A stretch of DNA of 64,000 nt, from positions 62,001 through 126,000 of the forward strand of contig JAEWPC010000090.1 of assembly GCA_023460795.1 (NCBI GenBank). Direction: 5' to 3'. A model generated the notes under the pieces. It was given only the letters and a program-made list of their open reading frames with translations, ran no database searches and was not told the origin of the DNA. The DNA comes from Bacillota bacterium (GTDB taxonomy: Bacteria > Bacillota > Bacilli > Paenibacillales > Paenibacillaceae). The translations under genes were made by a program, and so were the position numbers. Below are positions 30,392-38,899 of this stretch, piece after piece; within the stretch, counting starts at the first letter, position 1; each line of letters begins with the position of its first letter.

Positions 30392-31615
30392 TTATTTGAA
30401 TTTGCTGAGCTTGTCGCCGAATCTTTCGCCAAGGTTGAAGCTCATGCTTTCAGCCGGCGGAAGATGCGTCTCTTCTTTAGGCGCGCGCGGTCCGCGAGGC
30501 GAGCGTTCTTCACGCTCTGCGCGAGGCGGAGCTTCTTCCGTCTCCTTAATGGAGAGAGATACGCGTTTCTCGGACGGGTTGAAGTCCAGCACTTTGGCGT
30601 TCACTTCTTGGCCTTCCTTCAGGACTTCGAAAGGCGTTGCGATGTGACGGTGCGCGATTTGAGAAATGTGAACGAGTCCTTCCACGCCTGGGGCAATCTC
30701 GACGAATGCGCCGAAGCTGACCAGACGTTTGACGACGCCCGTAACGATCTCGCCGATCTTGAACTGGTCCGCTGCCGTTTCCCATGGACCCGGTTGAGCC
30801 GCCTTGATGCTGAGCGAGATCTTACCGAGGGAAGGATCGACTTTAAGCACTTTTACTTTCACGCTTTGGCCTTCGGATACGACGTCGGCCGGATGAGCAA
30901 CGTGCTGCCACGCCATCTCGGAAACGTGCACGAGACCGTCGATGCCGCCGATGTCCACGAACGCGCCGAACGGAGTCAGGCGTTGAACCGTTCCTTCGAG
31001 CACTTGGCCCGGTTGCAGCTTGCCCATGATTTCTTGCTTGTTCGTTTCGTACTCCGCGTCCAGAACGTCTTTCGCGGAGAGAATGACTTTGTTGTTCTCG
31101 CGGTCAAGCTCTTTAACCTTCACGCGCAGCGTGCGGCCTTTGTAGCTCGAGAAATCTTCCACGAAGTGACGCTCGACCATCGAAGCCGGAATGAATCCGC
31201 GTACGCCGACGTCCGCGACCAAACCGCCTTTAACGACGTCGGTAACGGTCACTTCGAACGCTGCGCCGCTTTCGAACTTCGCTTGCAGTTCGTCCCACGC
31301 GCGCGGGCTGTCGACTTGGCGCTTGGACAAGACGAGGGATTCCTTCGCATCGTTGATGCTGACGATCTTGGCTTCTACTTCTTGGCCGATTTGAACGGCA
31401 TCCGAAGCGTTCTCCAGGTTCACAGACGACAGTTCGCGAAGCGGAATGACTCCGTCGTATTTATACCCAAGGCTTACGTACGCTTGGTTATCCTCGATTT
31501 TGACGACCGTGCCTTTGACGGTGTCCCCTTTCTTCAAGGTCACGAGATTCTCCATCGCGTCTTGAGCCGCTGGTTCGGCGGCTGCCGTTTCCTGGACGTT
31601 GATTTCTTCAGACAT
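30392..31615 (-). CDS. ypfD: S1-domain RNA-binding protein (ribosomal protein S1 homologue)
   Basis: A 407-residue protein with four S1 domains (about 24-95, 110-175, 195-265 and 280-350). Each ends in a KxxLSxK/R-type strand such as KESLVLSKRQ, NKVILSAKD, GKISLSIKA and KRVSLSIKE. It binds mRNA and acts as the low-GC Gram-positive S1 counterpart. The tail is charged and Pro/Arg-rich. GAGGTAA precedes the ATG. It is downstream of cmk and plsC, but has its own promoter. Confidence 0.95.
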   Translation of the reverse strand: MSEEINVQETAAAEPAAQDAMENLVTLKKGDTVKGTVVKIEDNQAYVSLGYKYDGVIPLRELSSVNLENASDAVQIGQEVEAKIVSINDAKESLVLSKRQVDSPRAWDELQAKFESGAAFEVTVTDVVKGGLVADVGVRGFIPASMVERHFVEDFSSYKGRTLRVKVKELDRENNKVILSAKDVLDAEYETNKQEIMGKLQPGQVLEGTVQRLTPFGAFVDIGGIDGLVHVSEMAWQHVAHPADVVSEGQSVKVKVLKVDPSLGKISLSIKAAQPGPWETAADQFKIGEIVTGVVKRLVSFGAFVEIAPGVEGLVHISQIAHRHIATPFEVLKEGQEVNAKVLDFNPSEKRVSLSIKETEEAPPRAEREERSPRGPRAPKEETHLPPAESMSFNLGERFGDKLSKFK

Positions 31616-31704
31616 GAAAATTACCTCCTCAGATCTACCCCAACTTTATTTAAACCCGCTCTTGCGGTGCTTAAATCGATATCATCCGAAAACATGAGAA
31701 CCAA

Positions 31705-31734
31705 ATAATACATTAGTATGAAAGATTATGGCAA
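31705..31734 (-). promoter_or_regulatory. sigma-A promoter of ypfD
   Basis: Minus-strand TTGCCA (plus 31729-31734), 18-nt spacer, TATTAT (plus 31705-31710), with TG just before the -10. The roughly 80-nt leader contains a small ACCGC/GCGGGT hairpin. Confidence 0.7.
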
Positions 31735-31753
31735 GAAACATGCATTGGACTCG

Positions 31754-32341
31754 TTACGCGGAAGGCTTATGCGTCTCGACCATCTCGCGGATCTTCGACA
31801 TGATAAGCTCCGTCGCGGCTTCCATACTTTCGGACGTTCCCTGCTCGGCGTAAGGCGTCATATCGATCGGCGCTCCGTATACGGCAAGCATCTTCCTGAA
31901 CGGACGATAATCGCCGATGAGCGCGACGGGAACGACTTGCGCCTTGGCGCGAATCGCCATGGACACGGCGCCTCGCTTGCCTGCCCCCACGCTCTCGTTG
32001 CGGGTCCCTTCCGGGAAAATACCCATGACCTTGCCTTCCGACAGCAGGTTGATCGCCGTCCGGATCGCTTCCTTGCTGACGCCCCCGCGCTTAACGGGGA
32101 AGGCGCCTAAGTTGCGGATCAGCGGCCCGAGTACCGGAACGCGGAACAGCTCTTCCTTAGCCATATAGTGAACCTTGCGGGGAACCCAAGTGCCTAAGGT
32201 AACCGGATCGATGACGCTCTTATGGTTGCTGCATAGAACGACCGGCCCTTCCATCGGGATGTTCTTTACGCCTCTGGCTTCAAGCCGGTAGACGAGCGTG
32301 CAGAGAATCCGGCAGAGAAGCCTGCAAAACCGATATAACAT
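31754..32341 (-). CDS. plsC: 1-acyl-sn-glycerol-3-phosphate acyltransferase
   Basis: A 195-residue membrane-associated acyltransferase that forms phosphatidic acid. The HX4D site is in SNHKSVIDPVTLG (about residue 37) and the second block is GIFPEGTRNE (about 110). An N-terminal hydrophobic helix anchors it. GAGGAGA precedes the ATG, 3 bp after the cmk stop. Together with plsY and gpsA it completes the early phospholipid steps seen in the window. Confidence 0.95.
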   Translation of the reverse strand: MLYRFCRLLCRILCTLVYRLEARGVKNIPMEGPVVLCSNHKSVIDPVTLGTWVPRKVHYMAKEELFRVPVLGPLIRNLGAFPVKRGGVSKEAIRTAINLLSEGKVMGIFPEGTRNESVGAGKRGAVSMAIRAKAQVVPVALIGDYRPFRKMLAVYGAPIDMTPYAEQGTSESMEAATELIMSKIREMVETHKPSA

Positions 32342-32344
32342 AAT

Positions 32345-33046
32345 TTACTTCTCCTCCGTCGAAATGGTTCTTGCGATGGCAAGTCCCCATTGCACGATTT
32401 GTTCGGCGACCTCGTCTATCGTTCGACCCGTAGAGTCGATCAAGCGAGCGTCGGGCGCCTGAAGGAGAGGTGCGATTTCTCTTTCTTGGTCCAATCGGTC
32501 GCGCTCCGCGATTTCCCGCTCCAGCTGATCGAGCGTGATGCCGGGCTCGTCTCCGAGCTCCTTGTATCTGCGGATGGCGCGTTCTCTCGGCGTAGCGGTT
32601 AGGAACACTTTAAGCTCGGCGTTCGGCAGCACGTGCGTGCCGATATCCCGGCCGTCCATGACGACGCCTTTGGCAAGCGCCATTCGGCGTTGCAATTCGG
32701 CCATCTGCTTCCTGACGCTCTCGAGTCTGGCGATGTAGGATACGTTGCGATTGATATCCAACGTCCTAAGCCGCGAGCTTACGTCCATCCCGTTAACGAC
32801 CACTTGCTGACCGTCCTTGCCCGGCAGAAGCACGATATCCAGCGCATTCGCCAGCTTCCCTACAGCCGCGTCGTCGTCCATCGGGAGTCCCGCTTCCAGC
32901 GCCTTGAATGTTACCGCGCGGTACATCGCACCCGTATCGACGTAGACGTAACCGAGATCGCGGGCGACCATTCTGGCTACGGTAGACTTCCCTGCGCCAG
33001 CCGGTCCGTCGATTGCGATATTAATTCTTGCTGTCCTCTGATTCAT
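32345..33046 (-). CDS. cmk: Cytidylate kinase
   Basis: A 233-residue kinase for CMP/dCMP. The P-loop is IDGPAGAGKSTVARMVA near the start. YVDTGAMYRAVTF, VVMDGRDIGTHVLP and FLTATPRERAIRRYKEL are the expected nucleotide and lid segments. The ribosome site GGAGG is rather far (about 14 nt) from the ATG. It begins the cmk-plsC pair, upstream of ypfD, as in Bacillus cmk-ypfD. Confidence 0.97.
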   Translation of the reverse strand: MNQRTARINIAIDGPAGAGKSTVARMVARDLGYVYVDTGAMYRAVTFKALEAGLPMDDDAAVGKLANALDIVLLPGKDGQQVVVNGMDVSSRLRTLDINRNVSYIARLESVRKQMAELQRRMALAKGVVMDGRDIGTHVLPNAELKVFLTATPRERAIRRYKELGDEPGITLDQLEREIAERDRLDQEREIAPLLQAPDARLIDSTGRTIDEVAEQIVQWGLAIARTISTEEK

Positions 33047-33094
33047 ATGCGAACAACCGGCCTCCTACACGCCTTGCGAACATAAGCCACAAAG

Positions 33095-33123
33095 AAAAAA
33101 TAGGCAGGCTCAGCCTGCTGCTA
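33095..33123 (-). terminator. Terminator of ypfB
   Basis: Minus-strand GCAGGC-TGA-GCCTGC with an outer TAG/CTA pair after a 2-nt bulge, followed by TTTTTTC. Confidence 0.82.
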
Positions 33124-33177
33124 CCTGTGCAAATTATACCACAGCGATATTAGAGATGCAAAAACAAGCCGGCCGAT

Positions 33178-33381
33178 TCAGGGCGCGATACCCGGGAACG
33201 GCACGCCTTCGGATTCGTCCGTCGTCGTCAGCCAATAACGCGCGGCTGGAATTTGCAGCACCAGCTGCGATAGGCAAAGAAGGACGGCTAGAATGACGAT
33301 CCCTCTGCGCAAATAGCGCTCGACGGAATCGGACCAAGCCGTGAATTTCGGCTCCGGATTGTCGTTGCTCGGCTTACTCAT
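33178..33381 (-). CDS. ypfB: Small membrane protein, YpfB/DUF5359-like
   Basis: A 67-residue protein with one membrane segment (about residues 28-45, IVILAVLLCLSQLVLQI). The N-terminus is hydrophilic and the tail polar. It occupies the position of B. subtilis ypfB between cmk and ypfA. GGGAGG precedes the ATG. Its function is unknown. Confidence 0.78.
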   Translation of the reverse strand: MSKPSNDNPEPKFTAWSDSVERYLRRGIVILAVLLCLSQLVLQIPAARYWLTTTDESEGVPFPGIAP

Positions 33382-33433
33382 ACGTGCCTCCCGGCTCGAT
33401 TCGCCGAGTCGGACGCACCTGCAGCCGAGCCGG

Positions 33434-34087
33434 CTACTCTTTGCGTTTATCCAACTGGCGCTCGAAGCAATATCGAATCACTTTCTGCTGATCGGAATCG
33501 GCGATTTCCTTAAATCTCATCATGATCAAATGTCTGTCCGATTCGGCCGGAAGCACGCGCACGACTTCGCCTTGGAAGCTGGCATGGGCGATCGAACCGC
33601 CTTTATAAGTAAGCAATAGCCAGCAATCCAATAGCGTATTCTGCACGATCGGCCATTTGCGGTCGCAGACGAAAGACACGCCGCCGCCGCCGACGTCCTC
33701 GGTTATCGCGACGAACTTCAGCCTGTCCGACAATCGAACGGCCAATTCCAAGTTCGCTTCGACGCGCAGGAAACTGCGGCGTTGGTCCTTGGATATCTCG
33801 TCGAGATTAGGCTTGCGGATGGACACCAGGTTTACGGTATCTTTGCGGAAACCGGTAACTTGCGAGGTGAATAGGTGCTTGACCCCTTCGGCCGTAAAAA
33901 AATATAACTGCATCGTCTCGCCGACCTGAGCCCGGTAATAACGCCGGCTTTTCTCGTCAAGCGGAATTTCGATATAAATGTTGCCCGCGTCTATATCCGC
34001 AACGCGGGATCTTAGCGTGAGCGACGGCGTCTCCGGCAGTTCGTTCACGGTTTGTATGTACATCGTTTGATTGATTTTCGGGAGCAC
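33434..34087 (-). CDS. motI: PilZ-domain flagellar brake (MotI/YcgR family)
   Basis: A 217-residue c-di-GMP receptor. The N-terminal YcgR-like domain (about 1-95) is followed by a PilZ domain with RRSFLR (RxxxR, about 104-110) and DVGGGGVSF in place of the usual D/NxSxxG; the serine is replaced by glycine. B. subtilis YpfA (MotI) clutches the flagellar stator when bound to c-di-GMP. The GTG at 34087 has GGAGGG 6 nt upstream, whereas the TTG at 34093 abuts it, so GTG is preferred. The gene order ypeB-ypfA-ypfB-cmk is conserved. Confidence 0.9.
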   Translation of the reverse strand: MLPKINQTMYIQTVNELPETPSLTLRSRVADIDAGNIYIEIPLDEKSRRYYRAQVGETMQLYFFTAEGVKHLFTSQVTGFRKDTVNLVSIRKPNLDEISKDQRRSFLRVEANLELAVRLSDRLKFVAITEDVGGGGVSFVCDRKWPIVQNTLLDCWLLLTYKGGSIAHASFQGEVVRVLPAESDRHLIMMRFKEIADSDQQKVIRYCFERQLDKRKE

Positions 34088-34170
34088 CCGCAACCCTCCA
34101 ACGGCAGCTTTTGTCGGTAATTGTTACCGCTTCATTATAGCATGGCCGAGGAGCTTTGGGTATGGAAAGA

Positions 34171-34205
34171 GGGACTGCTCGCGAAGCGGATCTCGAGGCA
34201 GTCCC
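34171..34205 (-). terminator. Terminator of ypeB
   Basis: Minus-strand GGGACTGCCTCG and CGAGCAGTCCC pair around a 13-nt loop, followed by TCTTTCC. It starts a few bases after the ypeB stop. Confidence 0.75.
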
Positions 34206-34212
34206 TGGTGCG

Positions 34213-35568
34213 TTATTGGTATATCGGTTTCGCGCCGTCCGGGATTTCTTCGATCGTCTCCTCAAAACCGGTATCGGCGTTCATATAGATTCGATAGTCC
34301 CGGTCGTTAATCCGCCCTACGAATTCATGGCAGAGCACGAGCTTGCGCATATCGTTCTCGATGACGGAGAGTCTGTGCTCTTGCACCCGGAAGTCCGGAT
34401 TCAACCCGGCTTGCGCGTTCTCTTTGGACGTCTTCGGTTTGCCCGGCGTCAGCAGCTTCGGAGCGAACACGTGGTCCGATGCTTGAAGCCCGACGACCTC
34501 TCCGTTGTCGAGGGCGACCCGAACCGTCACTTTATCCGGATAAAAACGGACGTTGTCGATCGTTCCGACGAAGGTGAACACCGCTACGTGATCGTATTCG
34601 TCGTAAGTGGCTGGAGTCATATTCTTGTAGCCGTGGCGAAGCAGGAATTGACCGGCTTTATTCCGCGCCGTATCGAAGTTTAGCTTGCGGCTCTTGACGG
34701 GACGCGAGTTCAAATACCATAACAGGTTGCCGCCTTTTTTGGTATAGTCGAGCTCGATGATCGAATCGCCCGCGCCTTCGACCGTCACGGCGTAAGCGGG
34801 CAATTCCGTCTTCTTCCCGGCCTCGGCCACTTGGGCGTCTTTGCCCGCGCCGGCTGCCCCTAGGAATTGCATCGCTTTCTTCTTGATCTGTTCGGGGGTC
34901 ATTTCGTTGCCCGCCAGGCTTTTCGCCGAACGAACGCGAACCGTCGACATGGCCGTCGGTCCCCAGTCGTTCTCCGGATACTCGCCCATTTGCTTATCGA
35001 TCAATTTAAAGCCGTCGATGATCGAATTGTCGTGCGGCGTGTTCTCGCTCGCCATGGCAAGCTCGACGTCCATCCAGCGCAGATGATCGGACAGAACCGC
35101 TTCCTGGATCGTCCCTAGATCTTTATTGACGGAGCCCGCGGTCTTATACAACGATTTCATCATCTTCATCTCTTGATCCGTCAGCGGCTCCTTCTCCAAG
35201 TCCCTGACCGCGGTCTGATAGGCGAAGTTGTTAATCCGCGATAGGAATTGCTCAGCCTTGTTGAAGGGCAGCAGCGCAAGCGGCAGTTGATTGATCTCGT
35301 TCTGGGCTTGGCTCGTTAGCCGCCATACGTTGACGAGCCCCTTGCGTTGCATACCTTGCGACTTAGCCGATACCGCAAGCGTCTGTCCCAGCTCGTCGTA
35401 AAGCCGGTCCATATGATGGTTCAGGTCATGGAAGGCACGCTGATACTGGTTTTCCGCTTTGATAAGTACTGAGTTCTTCTCTTGGTGCTCTTGATAACCC
35501 CAGACGATCGTGCCGATCAGGGCGATCAAAGCAACGGGAAACAATATTGAGCTTAGACGTCTATACAC
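34213..35568 (-). CDS. ypeB: Germination protein YpeB
   Basis: About 451 residues. There is an N-terminal membrane segment (RLSSILFPVALIALIGTIVWG), a helical N-domain and then repeated PepSY-like domains in the C-terminal half (about 200-445). YpeB localises and protects the spore cortex lytic enzyme SleB. The frame is open to 35595 (TTG) and has an ATG at 35589, but the putative sigma-G promoter would leave only about 10 nt before that ATG. The GTG at 35568 has AAAGGGG upstream and starts MYRRLSSILF, so it is preferred. sleB is not adjacent, unlike in Bacillus. Confidence 0.93.
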   Translation of the reverse strand: MYRRLSSILFPVALIALIGTIVWGYQEHQEKNSVLIKAENQYQRAFHDLNHHMDRLYDELGQTLAVSAKSQGMQRKGLVNVWRLTSQAQNEINQLPLALLPFNKAEQFLSRINNFAYQTAVRDLEKEPLTDQEMKMMKSLYKTAGSVNKDLGTIQEAVLSDHLRWMDVELAMASENTPHDNSIIDGFKLIDKQMGEYPENDWGPTAMSTVRVRSAKSLAGNEMTPEQIKKKAMQFLGAAGAGKDAQVAEAGKKTELPAYAVTVEGAGDSIIELDYTKKGGNLLWYLNSRPVKSRKLNFDTARNKAGQFLLRHGYKNMTPATYDEYDHVAVFTFVGTIDNVRFYPDKVTVRVALDNGEVVGLQASDHVFAPKLLTPGKPKTSKENAQAGLNPDFRVQEHRLSVIENDMRKLVLCHEFVGRINDRDYRIYMNADTGFEETIEEIPDGAKPIYQ

Positions 35569-35607
35569 GCGAAAGCCGACCCCTTTCATTCCCAATCTTG
35601 CTGCCGT

Positions 35608-35639
35608 TAGTTTGGGAAGAAGAGTTCGGCTTTATTCGC
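35608..35639 (-). promoter_or_regulatory. Probable sigma-G promoter of ypeB
   Basis: Minus-strand GCGAATA (plus 35633-35639), 18-nt spacer, CAAACTA (plus 35608-35614), one mismatch from CATACTA. The spacing fits forespore sigma-G. In Bacillus sleB-ypeB is sigma-G dependent; here ypeB seems to carry the promoter itself. Confidence 0.6.
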
Positions 35640-35647
35640 TCCCTCGA

Positions 35648-35806
35648 TCAAAGGATTTCTTCTTCGATCTGAAAGTCGTCCGCGTTGTTGCAGATGCACA
35701 TCCGAAAACCGGTATCGACCCGTCCCCGTTCTCTGCGTCCGCGCAAGATGAATTTTTCGTTGCATTTGTTGCATCGAATCATGACTTTTACCCGTTGTGA
35801 CAGCAT
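35648..35806 (-). CDS. Small four-cysteine zinc-ribbon-like protein
   Basis: A 52-residue protein with C12-x2-C15 and C37-x-C39 (RCNKCNEKF, FRMCICNN), enough to bind one metal ion. The middle is arginine-rich and the tail acidic. An in-frame ATG lies 11 codons upstream, but the ATG at 35806 follows GGGGGAG. It lies between prsW and ypeB, where Bacillus has sleB. No function is recognised. Confidence 0.65.
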   Translation of the reverse strand: MLSQRVKVMIRCNKCNEKFILRGRRERGRVDTGFRMCICNNADDFQIEEEIL

Positions 35807-35857
35807 GCGTCTCCCCCACCGTAAGATCGGAATCTTCAAACAGTATGGACGAGTTTG

Positions 35858-36553
35858 CTAGAATTTAACCTCTTCCTCCCGCTTTAGGAGGCGAAACGGC
35901 GACACGGCGTTCGCGCGATTGACGTGGCGGATGCCGCCGAACCAAAGCAGGAACATGAACGGCACGACGAGCCAAATCCAAGCCTGCGACACCGTCGTCA
36001 TCAAATAATCGTAGAATCCGTGAAGGAAAATAGGCAATAGGAGCGCAAGCATCAGGTGCAGCCGAACTTTGCGTCCGGACGAGAATTTCGCCCTGCCGAG
36101 CGAGTAACCCATGAATACGCCGAATAAAGCATGCCCCGAAACCGGAAGCAAAGCCCGAATCATCAGCGTTCCGAAAGTCGCCGGCTCGAAGAACGCGTAG
36201 AGCACGTTCTCCAGCGTCGCGAAACCAAGGGATACGGCTACGGCATAGACGATTCCGTCGTACGGCTCGTCGAATTCGGTATGGTTAAAGACGATATGGT
36301 AAAGGACGAACCACTTCAAGAACTCCTCGACTCCGGCGGATATAACGAAGGAGAACGTCAGCGGGGATTCGCCCCACATGTGCGTTAAGCCGCGCTGTAA
36401 GATCATCGTCGGGAGAACGATCAGCACGCCGGTCAAGAACAGCTTGGCGATCATCGGCAGAGGCTCGGCGTCGTATCGGTCTTTCCAGTAAAAGTACGCC
36501 AGCAGCGCAATGCCCGGCGCGATCGCTGCCGCAAGAACCGAGACGATCGGCAT
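35858..36553 (-). CDS. prsW: PrsW-family membrane protease
   Basis: A 231-residue protein with six to seven membrane segments. The family motifs are present: GVEEFLKWFVLYH (EExxxK, about 78), GFATLENVLYAF (about 115) and GHALFGVFMGY (about 148). In Bacillus PrsW makes the first cut in anti-sigma factor RsiW. The frame continues 22 codons upstream, but GAGGGGG sits right before the ATG at 36553. The position next to ypeB follows the ypdC (prsW)-sleB-ypeB order, minus sleB. Confidence 0.92.
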   Translation of the reverse strand: MPIVSVLAAAIAPGIALLAYFYWKDRYDAEPLPMIAKLFLTGVLIVLPTMILQRGLTHMWGESPLTFSFVISAGVEEFLKWFVLYHIVFNHTEFDEPYDGIVYAVAVSLGFATLENVLYAFFEPATFGTLMIRALLPVSGHALFGVFMGYSLGRAKFSSGRKVRLHLMLALLLPIFLHGFYDYLMTTVSQAWIWLVVPFMFLLWFGGIRHVNRANAVSPFRLLKREEEVKF

Positions 36554-36605
36554 AGGGGTTCCCCCTCCCTTCCTTCCTCCTATTATAACAGCATTCCGGC
36601 TGGGA

Positions 36606-36650
36606 TAAAAAAAGAACATTTTGCGAATTGCTTCGTTCGCAAAATGCTCT
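36606..36650 (-). terminator. Terminator of mecA
   Basis: Minus-strand AGAGCATTTTGCGAA pairs with TTCGCAAAATGTTCT (15 bp, one G-U) around an 8-nt loop, then a run of seven T. Confidence 0.93.
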
Positions 36651-36671
36651 TATTCGTTATTCATGCGCGTA

Positions 36672-37271
36672 CTAGCCCGCGAACGTCGTAGCAAGCACTT
36701 GAACGGCGTTAGATTCGATGATCACTTTGCCGTATTCTTCCAGGACCGCAAGCGTTACGGATGTCGCTTCCCCGTATTCCGCGAGCACCGCGATCAAAGC
36801 GTTGTAGCTCGCGCCTTCCAAGCCCGCCGGATCGAATACCAGCAGCCATTGGTTCTGATAACGGTACATCTTGCCTTCCTCCGACAGCTTCCCTGCCAGC
36901 GTCTTGGCCGCGCCGATGGCATCTTCGATGTCCCTGAAACGATATATTATGGCTTCGCTTTGCTCAAGCGTCACTTCGAGTTCGTATACTTCTTCTTCGT
37001 CTTCCGCGTGCGCATCCGCGTCGCGCTCCAGCTTGCCTCGCGTCACGATGACGACCATGCCCTGCGCAGGCATGCCGAACACTTCGACGGCGAGCGGTCC
37101 GGAAGCGTCGAAGCCAAGCTCGCTGTAAGCTTGGTCCATCATCTCGCTGAACAGCTCGTGTACTTTAGGTACTTCGCGCCACAAATCTTCCTTCTGGATC
37201 CCGCGCTCCGATAAATCATCGAATGTGAGAAATATACGAATTTTGTCTTGGCTAAGCCGCTCCATCCTCAT
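36672..37271 (-). CDS. mecA: ClpC adaptor protein MecA/YpbH family
   Basis: A 199-residue adaptor. The N-terminal substrate-binding part is MRMERLSQDKIRIFLTFDDL with the RGI...EDLWREVPKVHELFSEMM segment. An acidic linker (about 90-105) follows. The C-terminal ClpC-binding domain begins near 107 and ends with EYGKVIIESNAVQVL. The frame is open 35 codons upstream, but GGAGG lies 8 nt before the ATG at 37271. Because Bacillus has two paralogues and ypbH lies in this general region, it could be either. Confidence 0.9.
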   Translation of the reverse strand: MRMERLSQDKIRIFLTFDDLSERGIQKEDLWREVPKVHELFSEMMDQAYSELGFDASGPLAVEVFGMPAQGMVVIVTRGKLERDADAHAEDEEEVYELEVTLEQSEAIIYRFRDIEDAIGAAKTLAGKLSEEGKMYRYQNQWLLVFDPAGLEGASYNALIAVLAEYGEATSVTLAVLEEYGKVIIESNAVQVLATTFAG

Positions 37272-37395
37272 GACAGGATCCTCCTTCTGTGGGTGATAAC
37301 AGCTTATGAATAAGCATATAATACGTGAATGCTGCTTACTTGGTAACATGTTATCACTTCTCCCATAGAAATGCACTAGGGAAAACCCTCTATGT

Positions 37396-37442
37396 AATAA
37401 AAAATCGGCACCTTTCCCATTTACCGGGGCAGATGCCGATTT
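37396..37442 (-). terminator. Terminator of the 113-codon gene
   Basis: Minus-strand AAATCGGCA and TGCCGATTT form a 9-bp stem with extra pairing inside, followed by TTTATT. Confidence 0.85.
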
Positions 37443-37461
37443 CCATTGATAGACAACGACT

Positions 37462-37803
37462 TTAAATGTGGTTCTGGCCGCTCTGTTCGAGTATCGCGTT
37501 GATTTGATTCGTCACTTCGGGGTCTTTGGATGCCAGAACGCTAACTTGGCTCAGATCCGCATCATTGGAGCGTGATTGCTGCTCCTTCCGAATCGAGGAT
37601 GATGCGGAAGAACGGGTCATTAAGTTGTTAACGAATTTCGAACCCAGCGCTTTGCCGATCATCTCGTCCTTCATGTCACCCACTCGGTTTTTCATGCTTT
37701 GACCCATGCTCGAGCACACCGCGGACATCATCTGATTGCGTTGAATAAGCATGACGATAGCGACGCCCGCAAGACCGCCCATCACGAAAGTCCCGATTTT
37801 CAT
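37462..37803 (-). CDS. Small membrane-anchored protein, unknown
   Basis: A 113-residue protein: an N-terminal membrane segment (about residues 3-20, IGTFVMGGLAGVAIVMLI), a Met-rich stretch and a hydrophilic Ser-rich tail. The layout resembles YtxH-like small envelope proteins, but I see no defining motif. It has a monocistronic layout with its own terminator, and it is divergent from the polysaccharide deacetylase gene. Confidence 0.65.
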   Translation of the reverse strand: MKIGTFVMGGLAGVAIVMLIQRNQMMSAVCSSMGQSMKNRVGDMKDEMIGKALGSKFVNNLMTRSSASSSIRKEQQSRSNDADLSQVSVLASKDPEVTNQINAILEQSGQNHI

Positions 37804-37883
37804 CTGCCCACCTCCTTAGGTACTGTTAGTTTGACCGCTCCGCGTAACGTCATGCCCCGTAAATTAAGGAAGCAGACAGATGT

Positions 37884-37909
37884 CGAACGATGGGGAATTA
37901 TGATACAAT
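37884..37909 (+). promoter_or_regulatory. Probable promoter of the polysaccharide deacetylase gene
   Basis: TACAAT at 37904-37909 with a TG extension (TGATACAAT); a weak TGTCGA lies 17 nt upstream at 37881-37886. The start of transcription would be about 40 nt before the ATG. Confidence 0.5.
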
Positions 37910-37954
37910 CGAGCCGATTATGCAAATACGGACAAGGAATCGGAGGAACACACC

Positions 37955-38848
37955 ATGAAACGCACGATCATCGCCGCCAGTTCGGCCGTTCTCATACTCG
38001 GCAGCCTTGCCGCATGCGGTAACGGAGCGAACAGTAACTCTTCTCCATCGCTCGCGCCTACAACGACCTCGACCGCTTCCGTTCCTGCCGATCCGGCGCA
38101 GACGGCTACGATGCCCGCGACGACTCCGGACCCGAGCGCTTCCGCCCCCGAACAACCGTCGCCTTCTCCGTCATCGTCGCCAGAGCAACAAGAGACGGTC
38201 GCCTTGACCTATCGCATGAATAAAGCGTATCGCATCGTGCCGATTGACAAAGAAAAGACGCCAAGCAAGGTCGTCCTGCTAACGTTCGACGACGGTCCTA
38301 AAGACGAAACGACGTTACAACCGTTGCTGGATACGCTAGACAAGCATCAAGCCAAAGCGATCTTCTTCGTGAACGGTTACCGCGTCAAAGCGCATCCGGA
38401 GCTGCTCAAGGAAATCGACGAACGGAACCAAGTAATCGGCAACCATTCGTGGGACCATATCGAGCTCGGCAAGGAAAAGGCGGATAAAATCAAGGAACAG
38501 ATCGGCAAGGTCCAAGACATCGTTAAGGAAGTAACGGGTAAGACTCCCGTATTCTTCCGCCCGCCGTTCGCTTCTTCCAACGACGCCGTTCGCCAGGTCG
38601 CCAAGGATAACGGGCTCTTGTTCATGACTTGGTCCAACGGTTCGCTGGATTGGGATATGAACAAACTCGCTATGGAGAAACGGCCGCAAAAGGTCATCGA
38701 CAACGTCATGGAGCAACTGCACGAGGGCAGCAACATCTTGATGCACGAGCTTGCGTGGACGGCCGAGACGCTTGACAATCTGCTTACTCAGCTCGAGCAG
38801 AAAGGCTATTCGTTCGTCGATCCGAACGCGATTGATCCGACTTTATAA
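37955..38848 (+). CDS. Polysaccharide deacetylase lipoprotein
   Basis: A 297-residue extracellular lipoprotein: lipobox LAAC with the cysteine near residue 21, a long Ser/Thr/Pro-rich linker (about 22-85), then a NodB homology domain. Catalytic motifs seen are LTFDDGP (about 109), GNHSWDH (about 165), FRPPFAS (about 203) and ILMHEL. It should deacetylate peptidoglycan or another N-acetylated glycan. The usual RPPYG glycine is replaced by alanine. GGAGG precedes the ATG. It is monocistronic, with a terminator behind it. Confidence 0.92.
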   Translation: MKRTIIAASSAVLILGSLAACGNGANSNSSPSLAPTTTSTASVPADPAQTATMPATTPDPSASAPEQPSPSPSSSPEQQETVALTYRMNKAYRIVPIDKEKTPSKVVLLTFDDGPKDETTLQPLLDTLDKHQAKAIFFVNGYRVKAHPELLKEIDERNQVIGNHSWDHIELGKEKADKIKEQIGKVQDIVKEVTGKTPVFFRPPFASSNDAVRQVAKDNGLLFMTWSNGSLDWDMNKLAMEKRPQKVIDNVMEQLHEGSNILMHELAWTAETLDNLLTQLEQKGYSFVDPNAIDPTL

Positions 38849-38852
38849 GAAT

Positions 38853-38896
38853 AAGGGCCGCTGACATCGTCTCGAGAAGACGTTGCAGCGGCCCTT
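38853..38896. terminator. Bidirectional terminator
   Basis: AAGGGCCGCTG and CAGCGGCCCTT form an 11-bp stem enclosing a second CGTCT/AGACG hairpin. It lies between convergent genes (deacetylase and the 98-codon gene) and can serve both, with short T runs on each side. Confidence 0.8.
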
Positions 38897-38899
38897 CCT

